Shown here one piece after another: positions 1 through 6,008 of a stretch of 22,407 nt of DNA. A model generated the notes under the pieces. It was not told the origin of the DNA and did not search any database. It saw nothing but the letters and a program-made list of their open reading frames with translations. The position numbers and the translations under genes were made by a program. Numbering within the stretch: the first letter of the stretch is position 1; each line of letters opens with the position of its first letter. This DNA is from Candidatus Iainarchaeum sp. (GTDB lineage Archaea > Iainarchaeota > Iainarchaeia > Iainarchaeales > DTGL01), in assembly GCA_021161055.1 (NCBI GenBank), contig JAGHBI010000035.1, positions 1-22,407 on the forward strand. Direction: 5' to 3'.

Positions 1-390
1 GTCAGTGCTGAAATGCTGGTTAGGTCTGCGCTCCAGCTCTCTGGTGTATTCAGCATAAATGCATCCTTCATCGGAATAACAATAATTGATGTCGGAACAT
101 CTCTGCCAGAGCTAAGTGTTTCAATAAGTGCTGCTAAAATAAATAAGGGAAGTATAATGATTGGTAATATACTTGGAAGCTGTATAACCAATAGCCTGCT
201 TGTGGTCGGCTTTGCTGCACTTGTGAGAGAATTTTCCGTTGCGCAGAGCATGTTCAGAAGTGCTTTGTTTGCATTCGCATTTGTTTTATTTTTTGCCCTC
301 CTGATATTTTACAGGAAATCTTTGGGCAGGAAGCATGGTTTGCTCCTGCTGTGCTTGTATATGATATTTGTAGCGCAGGCTTACGGTTGA
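1..390 (+). CDS. Na+/Ca2+ exchanger family membrane protein, C-terminal part (5' end outside window)
   Basis: The frame is open from base 1, so this is the 3' end of a longer gene. The visible 129 residues are strongly hydrophobic. They contain the signature of the second alpha-repeat of the CaCA (cation/Ca2+ antiporter) family: a GTSLPEL stretch, then about 20 residues later GNILGSCITNSLLVVG, which matches the usual G-T-S-x-P-E and G-N-x-x-G-S-x-x-x-N motifs that line the ion pathway. Two further membrane segments follow (about 80-100 and 110-127). Family knowledge says such proteins exchange Na+ or H+ for Ca2+ across the cytoplasmic membrane; the actual ion is not determined here. The Met at base 13 is internal, not a real start. 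The next gene starts 6 bp after the stop, so they may be co-transcribed. Confidence 0.85.
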   Translation, partial: VSAEMLVRSALQLSGVFSINASFIGITIIDVGTSLPELSVSISAAKINKGSIMIGNILGSCITNSLLVVGFAALVREFSVAQSMFRSALFAFAFVLFFALLIFYRKSLGRKHGLLLLCLYMIFVAQAYG

Positions 391-396
391 TACTGT

Positions 397-831
397 ATGC
401 GAGAGAAGAATAATACTGAAAAGATTATGTATAAAGCAGCTTTGAAAAAGATAAAGGAATTAAACCCTGAAAAGCTCTATGATGAATACAGCATCACTCT
501 CAGCGATGGTTGCATAGGCTCTTACGATTTTTTTGTTGAGTGTAATGGAAAGAAAATAGGTTTTGAACTCATGTGCAGACCCACAAAGGGTAAACTGAAA
601 GAAAAATTACGTTATTTGGACTTCGTTGATAAGTATGTATTTGTGCTGCCTGTTGGCTCCCTCGAGCTCTACAAAAGGCATTCTGTAAAATGCTTTGAAC
701 CTCTCACAAGGCCAAAGTTCTTCCCAAAAGAGTTCGCCAGTAAAAAACTCTTTGTTTGGTTATGCAGCATAGACGAAAAGCGCATAGTGGAACATGCAAG
801 ATTCAGCAAGGTTTTCAATGTGGAAAAATGA
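397..831 (+). CDS. Hypothetical protein, possible degenerate PD-(D/E)XK-like fold
   Basis: This 144-residue soluble protein has no signal peptide or membrane segment and I do not recognise it by family. Its middle reads like a nuclease-type core: a helical N-terminus, then a strand with Asp44 (GSYDFFVE), a hairpin, then IGFELM with Glu57, and later DKYVFVLP as a buried strand. This order resembles the D...ExK core of PD-(D/E)XK proteins, but the usual Lys is Met59, so an active nuclease is doubtful. That assignment is inference. The start at 397 is 6 bp after the exchanger stop; an internal Met11 (base 427) is an alternative. It overlaps the possible small ORF that follows by 14 bp. Confidence 0.6.
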   Translation: MREKNNTEKIMYKAALKKIKELNPEKLYDEYSITLSDGCIGSYDFFVECNGKKIGFELMCRPTKGKLKEKLRYLDFVDKYVFVLPVGSLELYKRHSVKCFEPLTRPKFFPKEFASKKLFVWLCSIDEKRIVEHARFSKVFNVEK

Positions 832-928
832 TGCGCTGGATGTAGATAAAAGTTTTGATTGGAAGAGGATAAAGCAAAATTGCAGAAAGTTTTATGTTGA
901 AAAAATTAAAGGTGAACTAAGGAAGTAG
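818..928 (+). CDS. Possible small protein of 36 residues
   Basis: A short frame starts with ATG at 818, inside the last codons of the preceding gene, and stops at TAG 926-928. The product is charged and Trp/Lys-rich (begins MWKNDALDVDK, ends KGELRK) with no membrane segment. The overlap of 14 bp and same-strand order would fit translational coupling, but there is no clear ribosome-binding site and the length is small enough to occur by chance. It could also be a decayed 3' end of the preceding gene. Confidence 0.3.
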   Translation: MWKNDALDVDKSFDWKRIKQNCRKFYVEKIKGELRK

Positions 929-950
929 CGAAACCTATTTTAATTTACTC
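929..950 (+). promoter_or_regulatory. Candidate promoter of the tRNA-Arg gene
   Basis: An A-rich BRE-like stretch (CGAAAC, 929-934) is followed by an AT-rich TATA-like block (TATTTTAATTTA, 936-947). Its centre lies about 37 bp before the first base of the tRNA, which would put initiation some 10 nt upstream of the mature 5' end. The match is suggestive only. Confidence 0.4.
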
Positions 951-977
951 AGCAAAATATTATTGTATGCGCTAATT

Positions 978-1050
978 GGGCCCGTAGCCTAGTGGATAAG
1001 GCAGCAGCCTTCTAAGCTGCGGATCGGGGGTTCGAATCCCTCCGGGCCCA
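978..1050 (+). tRNA. tRNA-Arg (anticodon UCU)
   Basis: The 73-nt sequence folds as a complete cloverleaf. The 7-bp acceptor stem pairs GGGCCCG (978-984) with CGGGCCC (1043-1049), with discriminator A1050. The D arm begins GCCT at 987. The anticodon stem GCAGC/GCTGC encloses loop CTTCTAA, giving anticodon TCT for AGA codons. The T arm has GGGGG TTCGAAT CCCTC. No CCA is encoded, so it must be added enzymatically, and there is no intron. A T4 run at 1059-1062 just downstream can act as the terminator. Confidence 0.97.
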
Positions 1051-1070
1051 CTCTGCCCTTTTCTAATTAA

Positions 1071-1124
1071 AACATGAAAAAAGAAGAAAAGGGAAGGAAA
1101 GCACTTTTATTCGAAAGTGCTTTC
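1071..1124 (-). terminator. Hairpin plus T-tract terminating the lipoprotein transcript
   Basis: A perfect 11-bp inverted repeat (GAAAGCACTTT 1097-1107, AAAGTGCTTTC 1114-1124, 6-nt loop) spans the last codons and stop of the lipoprotein gene. Read on the minus strand it is followed by a pyrimidine- and T-rich tract including six Ts (1077-1082). Archaeal termination depends mainly on T-tracts, so the tract is the stronger part of the signal. The hairpin could also protect the mRNA 3' end. Confidence 0.6.
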
Positions 1125-1403
1125 ATCTATGCCTGATTCAGCAATATCTTCAGTTTCAGTAAGCTCGCTTGCAAGATCGCTGAGTTCGTTTAGGTCAGCC
1201 TCAATCTCTTCCAGCCCTGAAAGTTCGCTTGGTGTTTCCATGCTGGCGCTTATCTCTTTAGCGAGCTGTTCTTCCTCCTCTGGTGTAGCTGTTGGTGTTT
1301 CAGCTGGTGTTTTGCTTGGCTTTTCCTCAGATGGCTGAATACAGCCCAGAAGTGCAATCACTGAAACCATCGCTATTAACATTGCAACAATTTTTGCGTT
1401 CAT
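1107..1403 (-). CDS. Small acidic secreted lipoprotein
   Basis: The 98-residue product begins with a short basic start, a hydrophobic core and the lipobox LLGC with Cys21, the expected lipidation site, so the mature protein should be anchored on the outer face of the membrane. Residues about 22-42 form a Thr/Pro/Glu linker (TPAETPTATPEEEE), a type often glycosylated in archaeal surface proteins. The remainder is very acidic and predicted helical (Glu/Leu/Ser-rich). Its ATG overlaps the stop of the upstream gene as ATGA, so the two are probably co-translated and may act together at the cell surface. I recognise no functional domain. Confidence 0.85.
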   Translation of the reverse strand: MNAKIVAMLIAMVSVIALLGCIQPSEEKPSKTPAETPTATPEEEEQLAKEISASMETPSELSGLEEIEADLNELSDLASELTETEDIAESGIDESTFE

Positions 1404-3016
1404 TCACTCACCTCCTCTGCAGATGGTGATTCTGCAGGCGTGGTTTCTGGCGTAGCCTCTGGTGTGGTTTCTGTTTCTTCTACGCTCTCTGGAGCTATCA
1501 CTTGCAGTTCTTCGTCGCTAACCTCTGCCGGTTCCGGAATCTCTTCACTTATTGTCTCTTTGTTTTTCAGAGCTCTGTAGAGATGTGCCAAGTGCATAAT
1601 GAATGCGTAGTCGCGCATCAGCTTTCTGTGAGCTATCATTGCAAGTCTGTTCGCTTTCACCGCAATCCTGTGTATTTCTCCCGGTTCGAGCTCTTGGTCG
1701 AGCCTTAGATAGGTCTGCTTCGCTTCTTCGAATTTATCCTTAAGCCATTGCAGGTCATCCTGGAACTTTTCTAGAGCGTTCCTGAGCTTTGCAACCTTTT
1801 CCTCGCTTAGTCCTTCGCTTTCAAGTTTATCGATGAGCTCTGAGGCTTTATCGAGCTTCTCTTCCATTCTGGCTATGAGCCTCTCGAGCTTTGCAATCAT
1901 ATTCTCTATTACTCTTTTGAGCGCTTGCTTGTGCTTCTCTATCCAGAGTTCCTTGAGCCTCTTTGCGATATCCACTACTTCGGCCTCTGAAACCTCTTCC
2001 TGGTCGAGTGTTTCAAGCATGCTGTTGAGGTCTGCAATTATAGCATCTACATTTTCTGGTGCACTGCCTTTCTCCTTCAACGCTTCAAGTCTGTCTATAA
2101 TCGCCTCTATCTGGTATGTAAGCACAGTTACCGCATGGTTGATGAGCTTTTCTTTCAATTCGTTTCTGTCTTCAGGCGTTGCTTCTCTGAAACGCTTTCT
2201 TAGCCTTAGAAGTTTCTCTTTCATCTCTAGGAATCTTTCCTTTGCTTCTAAGTAATTCTCCTTTGCTATGAGGTAACGTTCTTTCGCTATCAGGTATTTT
2301 CTCTTCGCTGGCGGTATTCCTGGTAACTTTTTCAATACTTTCTTTATCTTTGCTACGGGAAGTCCTTTCAGTTTCTTAAGTTTTTCTTCCGGTATTTGAA
2401 CGAGTTTTTCTATATCTTCCTCTGTAATCTCATCGCTTTGGATAATTTCTTTTGGCAGGGCGAATGCTCTCTTAAGCCACGGCCTAGGTATTCTAGCAAG
2501 TCTGTCTAAGCGCACGTGCTTGATATTTTTGAGCTTTTCAAGTTCTTTATCCCCTAATTCGCTTAAACGCCATAGCTTTTCTCTGTTGAGATGCTGCGCA
2601 TGTTTTATTAGTGCGGTCTTTGCGATTTTCTCTATGCGTTTTGCCTTCAAGCCTACAAGTTTTTTTATCTGCCCTTCCGGAAGCTCTGAAATCTTCTGCA
2701 AAACCTCATCTTTGATGTTTCGAATCTTCTCAAACTGCGACAGCTTTAACCTTTTGAATTTCCTTAGAACCTCTGGCTTGAACTTTACGAACTTTTTGAG
2801 TTCTTCTTTTTTGAGGACTGATAGCACTCTGAGTTTGCCAGCACTGAACTCCTTTAGCACACCCTTTTTTTCCTCTGAAATATTTGGTAATTTCTGCAAC
2901 ACTTTAAGCGCAGCGATTTTTTTCTTCAGTGCTGGAGCTTTTGCCACTGGAATTGCAACTGCTGTGCTCGCCAGTAAAATCAGAATCAGCGCGGACACTA
3001 AAACAATCTTCCTCAT
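1400..3016 (-). CDS. Secreted all-helical repeat protein (11-residue repeats, then coiled coil)
   Basis: This 538-residue protein starts with a signal peptide (residues 1-22, hydrophobic core LVSALILILLASTAVA). Residues about 47-231 are some 17 tandem units of nearly constant 11-residue length with pattern [K/P]-x-x-x-L-x-K-L-x-x-L, for example PEEKLKKLKGL and KDEVLQKISEL. They are followed at about 240-270 by four 7-residue units (such as IAKERYL and EAKERFL) and a long charged helical, coiled-coil-like region to about 480. The tail (about 500-538) is Glu/Thr/Pro-rich. There is no C-terminal membrane anchor. The start is supported by GAGGTG 8 bases upstream. I know no family for it. A structural or scaffold role at the cell surface with the lipoprotein encoded next is inference. 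Confidence 0.85.
   Translation of the reverse strand: MRKIVLVSALILILLASTAVAIPVAKAPALKKKIAALKVLQKLPNISEEKKGVLKEFSAGKLRVLSVLKKEELKKFVKFKPEVLRKFKRLKLSQFEKIRNIKDEVLQKISELPEGQIKKLVGLKAKRIEKIAKTALIKHAQHLNREKLWRLSELGDKELEKLKNIKHVRLDRLARIPRPWLKRAFALPKEIIQSDEITEEDIEKLVQIPEEKLKKLKGLPVAKIKKVLKKLPGIPPAKRKYLIAKERYLIAKENYLEAKERFLEMKEKLLRLRKRFREATPEDRNELKEKLINHAVTVLTYQIEAIIDRLEALKEKGSAPENVDAIIADLNSMLETLDQEEVSEAEVVDIAKRLKELWIEKHKQALKRVIENMIAKLERLIARMEEKLDKASELIDKLESEGLSEEKVAKLRNALEKFQDDLQWLKDKFEEAKQTYLRLDQELEPGEIHRIAVKANRLAMIAHRKLMRDYAFIMHLAHLYRALKNKETISEEIPEPAEVSDEELQVIAPESVEETETTPEATPETTPAESPSAEEVSE
2192..2299 (-). repeat. Coding tandem repeat, 21-bp (heptad) units
   Basis: Residues about 240-275 of the secreted protein consist of consecutive 7-residue units (IAKERYL, IAKENYL, EAKERFL, EMKEKLL). 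Here the similarity is still visible in the DNA, for instance CTTTGCTATGAGGTAACG beside CTTTCGCTATCAGGTATT on the plus strand. This suggests a more recent expansion than the 11-residue array before it. Confidence 0.7.
2324..2878 (-). repeat. Coding tandem repeat, about 17 units of 33 bp (11 residues)
   Basis: The stretch encodes residues about 47-231 of the secreted helical protein as back-to-back 11-residue units. Most are exactly 11 long; a few are 9, 10 or 12. Leu/Ile/Phe fall at positions 5, 8 and 11, Lys at 7, and Lys or Pro often at position 1. The DNA has diverged, so the repeat is visible mainly at protein level. Confidence 0.75.
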
Positions 3017-3084
3017 TCTCGCACCTCACCGAAATTTAATTTGTGGTTTTATAATAATAATGCTAACTTTAATAAAAATGTTTC

Positions 3085-3191
3085 TTTTATTGGTTGCTGT
3101 CAAGTTATTTGGGTTTCAGGTATTCACATCTTTAATTTTAAAAATACTGGCATTTGGCATACGCGAAATTTCCTCAGCCCACTAACTTGAC
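3085..3191. repeat. Repeat-like intergenic element, copy A, with terminal inverted repeats
   Basis: The gap 3017-3209 holds no convincing gene. It contains a 93-bp unit bounded by inverted ends GTCAAGTTATTTGGG (3099-3113) and CCCACTAACTTGAC (3178-3191), with GTCAAGTTA matching perfectly. It is preceded by TTTTATTGGTTGCT (3085-3098), which recurs exactly at 22301-22314. The inner AT-rich block (3131-3170) also aligns with the second copy. It could be a MITE-like element, a shared promoter module, or, as RNA, a stem-loop ending the ATP synthase transcript. The rest of the gap holds the start region and ribosome-binding site of the downstream secreted-protein gene. Confidence 0.55.
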
Positions 3192-3209
3192 ATTACCCTT
3201 TCGAGGTTT

Positions 3210-3971
3210 TTAGTGCTCTAAAGCAAGCTCCACCGCTTCGTATATATTGCTTGCCTCAATAACTTCCATGCCATACTGCTCGAACATCGCTTCGTTAAGA
3301 TCGATAATTTTTGGTTCATAGTATATGCGCCTGAACACAAATCCAGGGCCGCGTTTTTCGGTTTCTTTCCTTTCATAAACTATCGCATTCCTCTGCCCTT
3401 TTGGCACTATAAACACTTTAATGCCATGCTTGCCCGCTGCTTGAGCCTTTTCCAAGACAGCGCCTACATGCCCTATCGAACCGTTTGGTTGTATAGTGCC
3501 TGTTATTGCAACGTCGCTTCTCACTTTTTTGTTCTCGATTGCAGCTATCGTTGCTAAGCACAATGCAGCTCCTGCAGAAGGACCGCCTATAAGCTCTGCC
3601 CTGCCTGCCTCTATGGAATATATAACATCTTGGTTGGCAAGCGCTTTGCCAGTAACTTCTTCGGCAACTTCCTTTGCAACTTCTATTGAATACTGCGTAT
3701 CAGGCTCAACAAATGGGTTTGTGCTGAAAAGCACACGACCTTTCCCAGGTTTTATTTCAACACTGCCTTTGCCCACAATGCCAATCCCATCGCTTGAAAC
3801 AGCCACTATTGAAACGCTGGCGTGAGAGCTGCCACTCACAATTTCTCTTTCAGGGTATTTGCCAACTGTCAGCTCTTCTGGCGATTCGAAATATATTATG
3901 AGCGTGGCGATGAGCATGCCGCTGAATAGAAAGAACAGCGCAAATAGAAGTGTTTCAAGCCTGCTTCGCAT
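3210..3971 (-). CDS. Membrane-anchored Lon-like serine protease (S16-type, archaeal)
   Basis: The 253-residue protein has one N-terminal membrane segment (about 8-27) and then a Lon-type proteolytic domain without the ATPase module. The catalytic Ser132 lies in GGPSAGAAL, and the dyad Lys175 in VGAVLEKAQAAGKHGIK, both in the spacing and context of Lon proteases. The motif SDVAITGTIQPNGSIGHVG between them is also characteristic. It resembles the stand-alone archaeal serine proteases related to Lon. With a single signal-anchor the protease domain may face outside, but topology is inferred. The start lies 4 bp after atpD, and its ribosome-binding site AGGTGA includes the atpD stop codon, so it is the last gene of the ATP synthase operon. 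A role in quality control of membrane proteins is possible but unproven. Confidence 0.88.
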   Translation of the reverse strand: MRSRLETLLFALFFLFSGMLIATLIIYFESPEELTVGKYPEREIVSGSSHASVSIVAVSSDGIGIVGKGSVEIKPGKGRVLFSTNPFVEPDTQYSIEVAKEVAEEVTGKALANQDVIYSIEAGRAELIGGPSAGAALCLATIAAIENKKVRSDVAITGTIQPNGSIGHVGAVLEKAQAAGKHGIKVFIVPKGQRNAIVYERKETEKRGPGFVFRRIYYEPKIIDLNEAMFEQYGMEVIEASNIYEAVELALEH

Positions 3972-3975
3972 GCTT

Positions 3976-4623
3976 TCACCTGCCTAGCATTTTTTGTTCA
4001 ATTTTCTTCTTCACCTTTTTGAGCATAAATATTTCTTCGCGTTCTCTTTCCTCAAGCCTGAATTCAATATAGCGCTGCAGAGATTCCATCTTTGGTATCA
4101 CTACCTTTTCAAGGGAATTCACCTTGCGCTTTGTTTTGCTTATCTCAAACGCCAGCTTCTCAAGTGTTGCTTCCTTCTCCGCAAGTTTTACAATCTTTTC
4201 AAGAGCTTGTTCAAAGAGGCTTGCTGATTCATCGACAGCAGAGCCAGAACTTGCTATGCTATAGCCTCTCTCGAGAATTGTGCGTTTTATGTTCCGTGCG
4301 CTCATAATTGGAACGCGAGCGCCCATAATATTCCTTTCAGCGAGTTCAGCGCTTGCTTTGGAATGCAATGAGGAAGCAAATGCAAACTCTGCAACCTTCA
4401 GCGAGCTGAACTGGGCATTGGCTATTGCGAGCATTAGGTATGCTCTTTCAAGGAGCTTTTCGGTTTGCACGCGCAATTCTTTCGCATCCTTTAGCTGCTT
4501 ATAGAACTCACTGAACAGTGCATCTCTTTTTTCCTTCAATAAGTGGTGCCCTTTTTTAGCTAGAGCGATGCGCCTTCTGAGCTTTAGAAGTTCCATTCTT
4601 GTGGGTTTTACCTGCTGGAGCAT
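3976..4623 (-). CDS. atpD: A-type ATP synthase subunit D
   Basis: The 215-residue product is the coiled-coil central rotor shaft of the A1 sector, which turns inside the A3B3 head. It starts with the family's typical VKPTRMELLKLRRRIALAKKG, has two long helical arms (about 8-80 and 130-205) and normal length for the family. The start at 4623 has GGTG about 8 bases upstream, within the 8-bp gap after atpB. The gene lies in the usual archaeal position directly after atpB. Confidence 0.95.
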   Translation of the reverse strand: MLQQVKPTRMELLKLRRRIALAKKGHHLLKEKRDALFSEFYKQLKDAKELRVQTEKLLERAYLMLAIANAQFSSLKVAEFAFASSLHSKASAELAERNIMGARVPIMSARNIKRTILERGYSIASSGSAVDESASLFEQALEKIVKLAEKEATLEKLAFEISKTKRKVNSLEKVVIPKMESLQRYIEFRLEEREREEIFMLKKVKKKIEQKMLGR

Positions 4624-4631
4624 CAGGACAC

Positions 4632-6008
4632 CTATTTGCTTTTATGCAGATATTTTTTTATGAACTCAGGCCTTATACGCTTCAGTTCTCTCTCCGGCAG
4701 AAGCTTGAACAGATTCCACGCTATGGAAAGTGTTTCTTCGATGCTTCGGTCCTCTTCATAGCCCTGTCTCACAAATCTTCGCTCAAATTCCTCTGCAAAC
4801 CTCAGGAATTTCTTATCGCGCTCTGTAAGCGCTTCCTCACCAACTACAGCAACTAAGTCCTTTTTGTCCATTCCCTCAGCATAGGCTGCATACAATTGGT
4901 TTGATACATCCGCATGATCCTCGCGGGTTTTTCCTTTTCCTATGCCGTGATGCATAAGTCTGCTCAATGAGGGCCTCACATCTATTGGTGGGTATATCCC
5001 TGCTCTATGCAGGGCTCTGCTTAGCACGATTTGCCCCTCTGTTATATAACCCGTATTATCTGGAATAGGGTGCGTTATATCATCATCAGGCATAGAGAGT
5101 ATTGGCAATTGCGTAATAGAGCCCTTTTTACCCTTTATCCTGCCTGCACGCTCGTAAATTGTTGCAAGGTCTGTGTACATATAGCCAGGATAACCACGCC
5201 TGCCGGGCACTTCTTCGCGAGCAGAACTTATTTCACGTAAGGCTTCACAGTAGTTTGTCATATCTGTAAGTATTACAAGCACGTGCATATCCTTTTCGAA
5301 TGCAAGGTATTCTGCAGTGGTAAGTGCCATCCTTGGCGTTATTATTCGTTCAATAGCCGGATCATCCGCAAGGTTCAGGAACATTACAACCCTTTCCAGA
5401 GCACCTGTCCTTTCGAACTCGTTCCTGAAAAAGTTTGCCTCCTCGTGCGTAGCACCCATTGATGCAAACACAATGGCAAACTTTTCCTCCTTGCCCAGAA
5501 CCTTAGCTTGTCTTGCAATCTGCGCTGCTAACCTGTTGTGTGGTAAACCAGCTCCGCTGAATATAGGCAGCTTCTGCCCTCGCACCAATGTGTTCATACC
5601 ATCGATAGCGCTTACACCTGTCTGGATGAAATCGCTTGGGTTATCTCTGCTCGAAGGGTTTATTGGCATACCATTTATATCGAGCTCTTTCTCTGCAATT
5701 ATTTCAGGACCATCATCTATCGGCTTGCCCAAACCATCGAAAATTCTGCCGAGCATATCTACGCTTACCTTAAGCTTTGCAGTTTCACCAAGGAATTTTA
5801 CGCTGGCGTTTTTCACATCTATGTTTGCTGTGCCTTCAAAGACCTGGACAACAGCGATGTCGCTGGCAACCTCAAGCACCTGTCCATGCTTTTCAGTACC
5901 GTCAGCAAGCTTTATCCTCACAAGTTCTTGGTATCGAACGTTCTTCGTATTTTTAACAAATACGAGGGGGCCTGATATGCGCTCAATAGTATTGTATTCC
6001 TTTATCAT
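4632..6008 (-). CDS. atpB: A-type ATP synthase subunit B
   Basis: This 458-residue regulatory subunit alternates with AtpA in the A3B3 hexamer and has a degenerate nucleotide site. Visible hallmarks are the N-terminal beta-barrel start (ERISGPLVFV), the region NPSSRDNPSDFIQTGVSAID, SGAGLPHNRLAAQIARQA in place of a true P-loop, and SRLMHHGIGKGKTREDH near residue 370. Length is normal and no intein is present, in contrast to AtpA. Its ATG overlaps the atpA stop (ATGA), and a strong GGAGGTGA site sits in the last codons of atpA. Confidence 0.96.
   Translation of the reverse strand: MIKEYNTIERISGPLVFVKNTKNVRYQELVRIKLADGTEKHGQVLEVASDIAVVQVFEGTANIDVKNASVKFLGETAKLKVSVDMLGRIFDGLGKPIDDGPEIIAEKELDINGMPINPSSRDNPSDFIQTGVSAIDGMNTLVRGQKLPIFSGAGLPHNRLAAQIARQAKVLGKEEKFAIVFASMGATHEEANFFRNEFERTGALERVVMFLNLADDPAIERIITPRMALTTAEYLAFEKDMHVLVILTDMTNYCEALREISSAREEVPGRRGYPGYMYTDLATIYERAGRIKGKKGSITQLPILSMPDDDITHPIPDNTGYITEGQIVLSRALHRAGIYPPIDVRPSLSRLMHHGIGKGKTREDHADVSNQLYAAYAEGMDKKDLVAVVGEEALTERDKKFLRFAEEFERRFVRQGYEEDRSIEETLSIAWNLFKLLPERELKRIRPEFIKKYLHKSK

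Noticed and set aside
397..928. A frameshift joining the 144-residue gene and the 36-residue frame into one protein
   Set aside because: The first frame ends cleanly, the offset overlap is ordinary for archaeal operons, and there is no homologue in view to show that the two belong together.
2520..3185. Long open frame on the plus strand opposite the secreted repeat protein, running into copy A
   Set aside because: Its product is a low-complexity Ser/Phe/Leu string typical of the reverse frame of a Lys/Glu/Leu-rich gene, and it has no ribosome-binding site. The minus-strand gene has a signal peptide and regular repeats.
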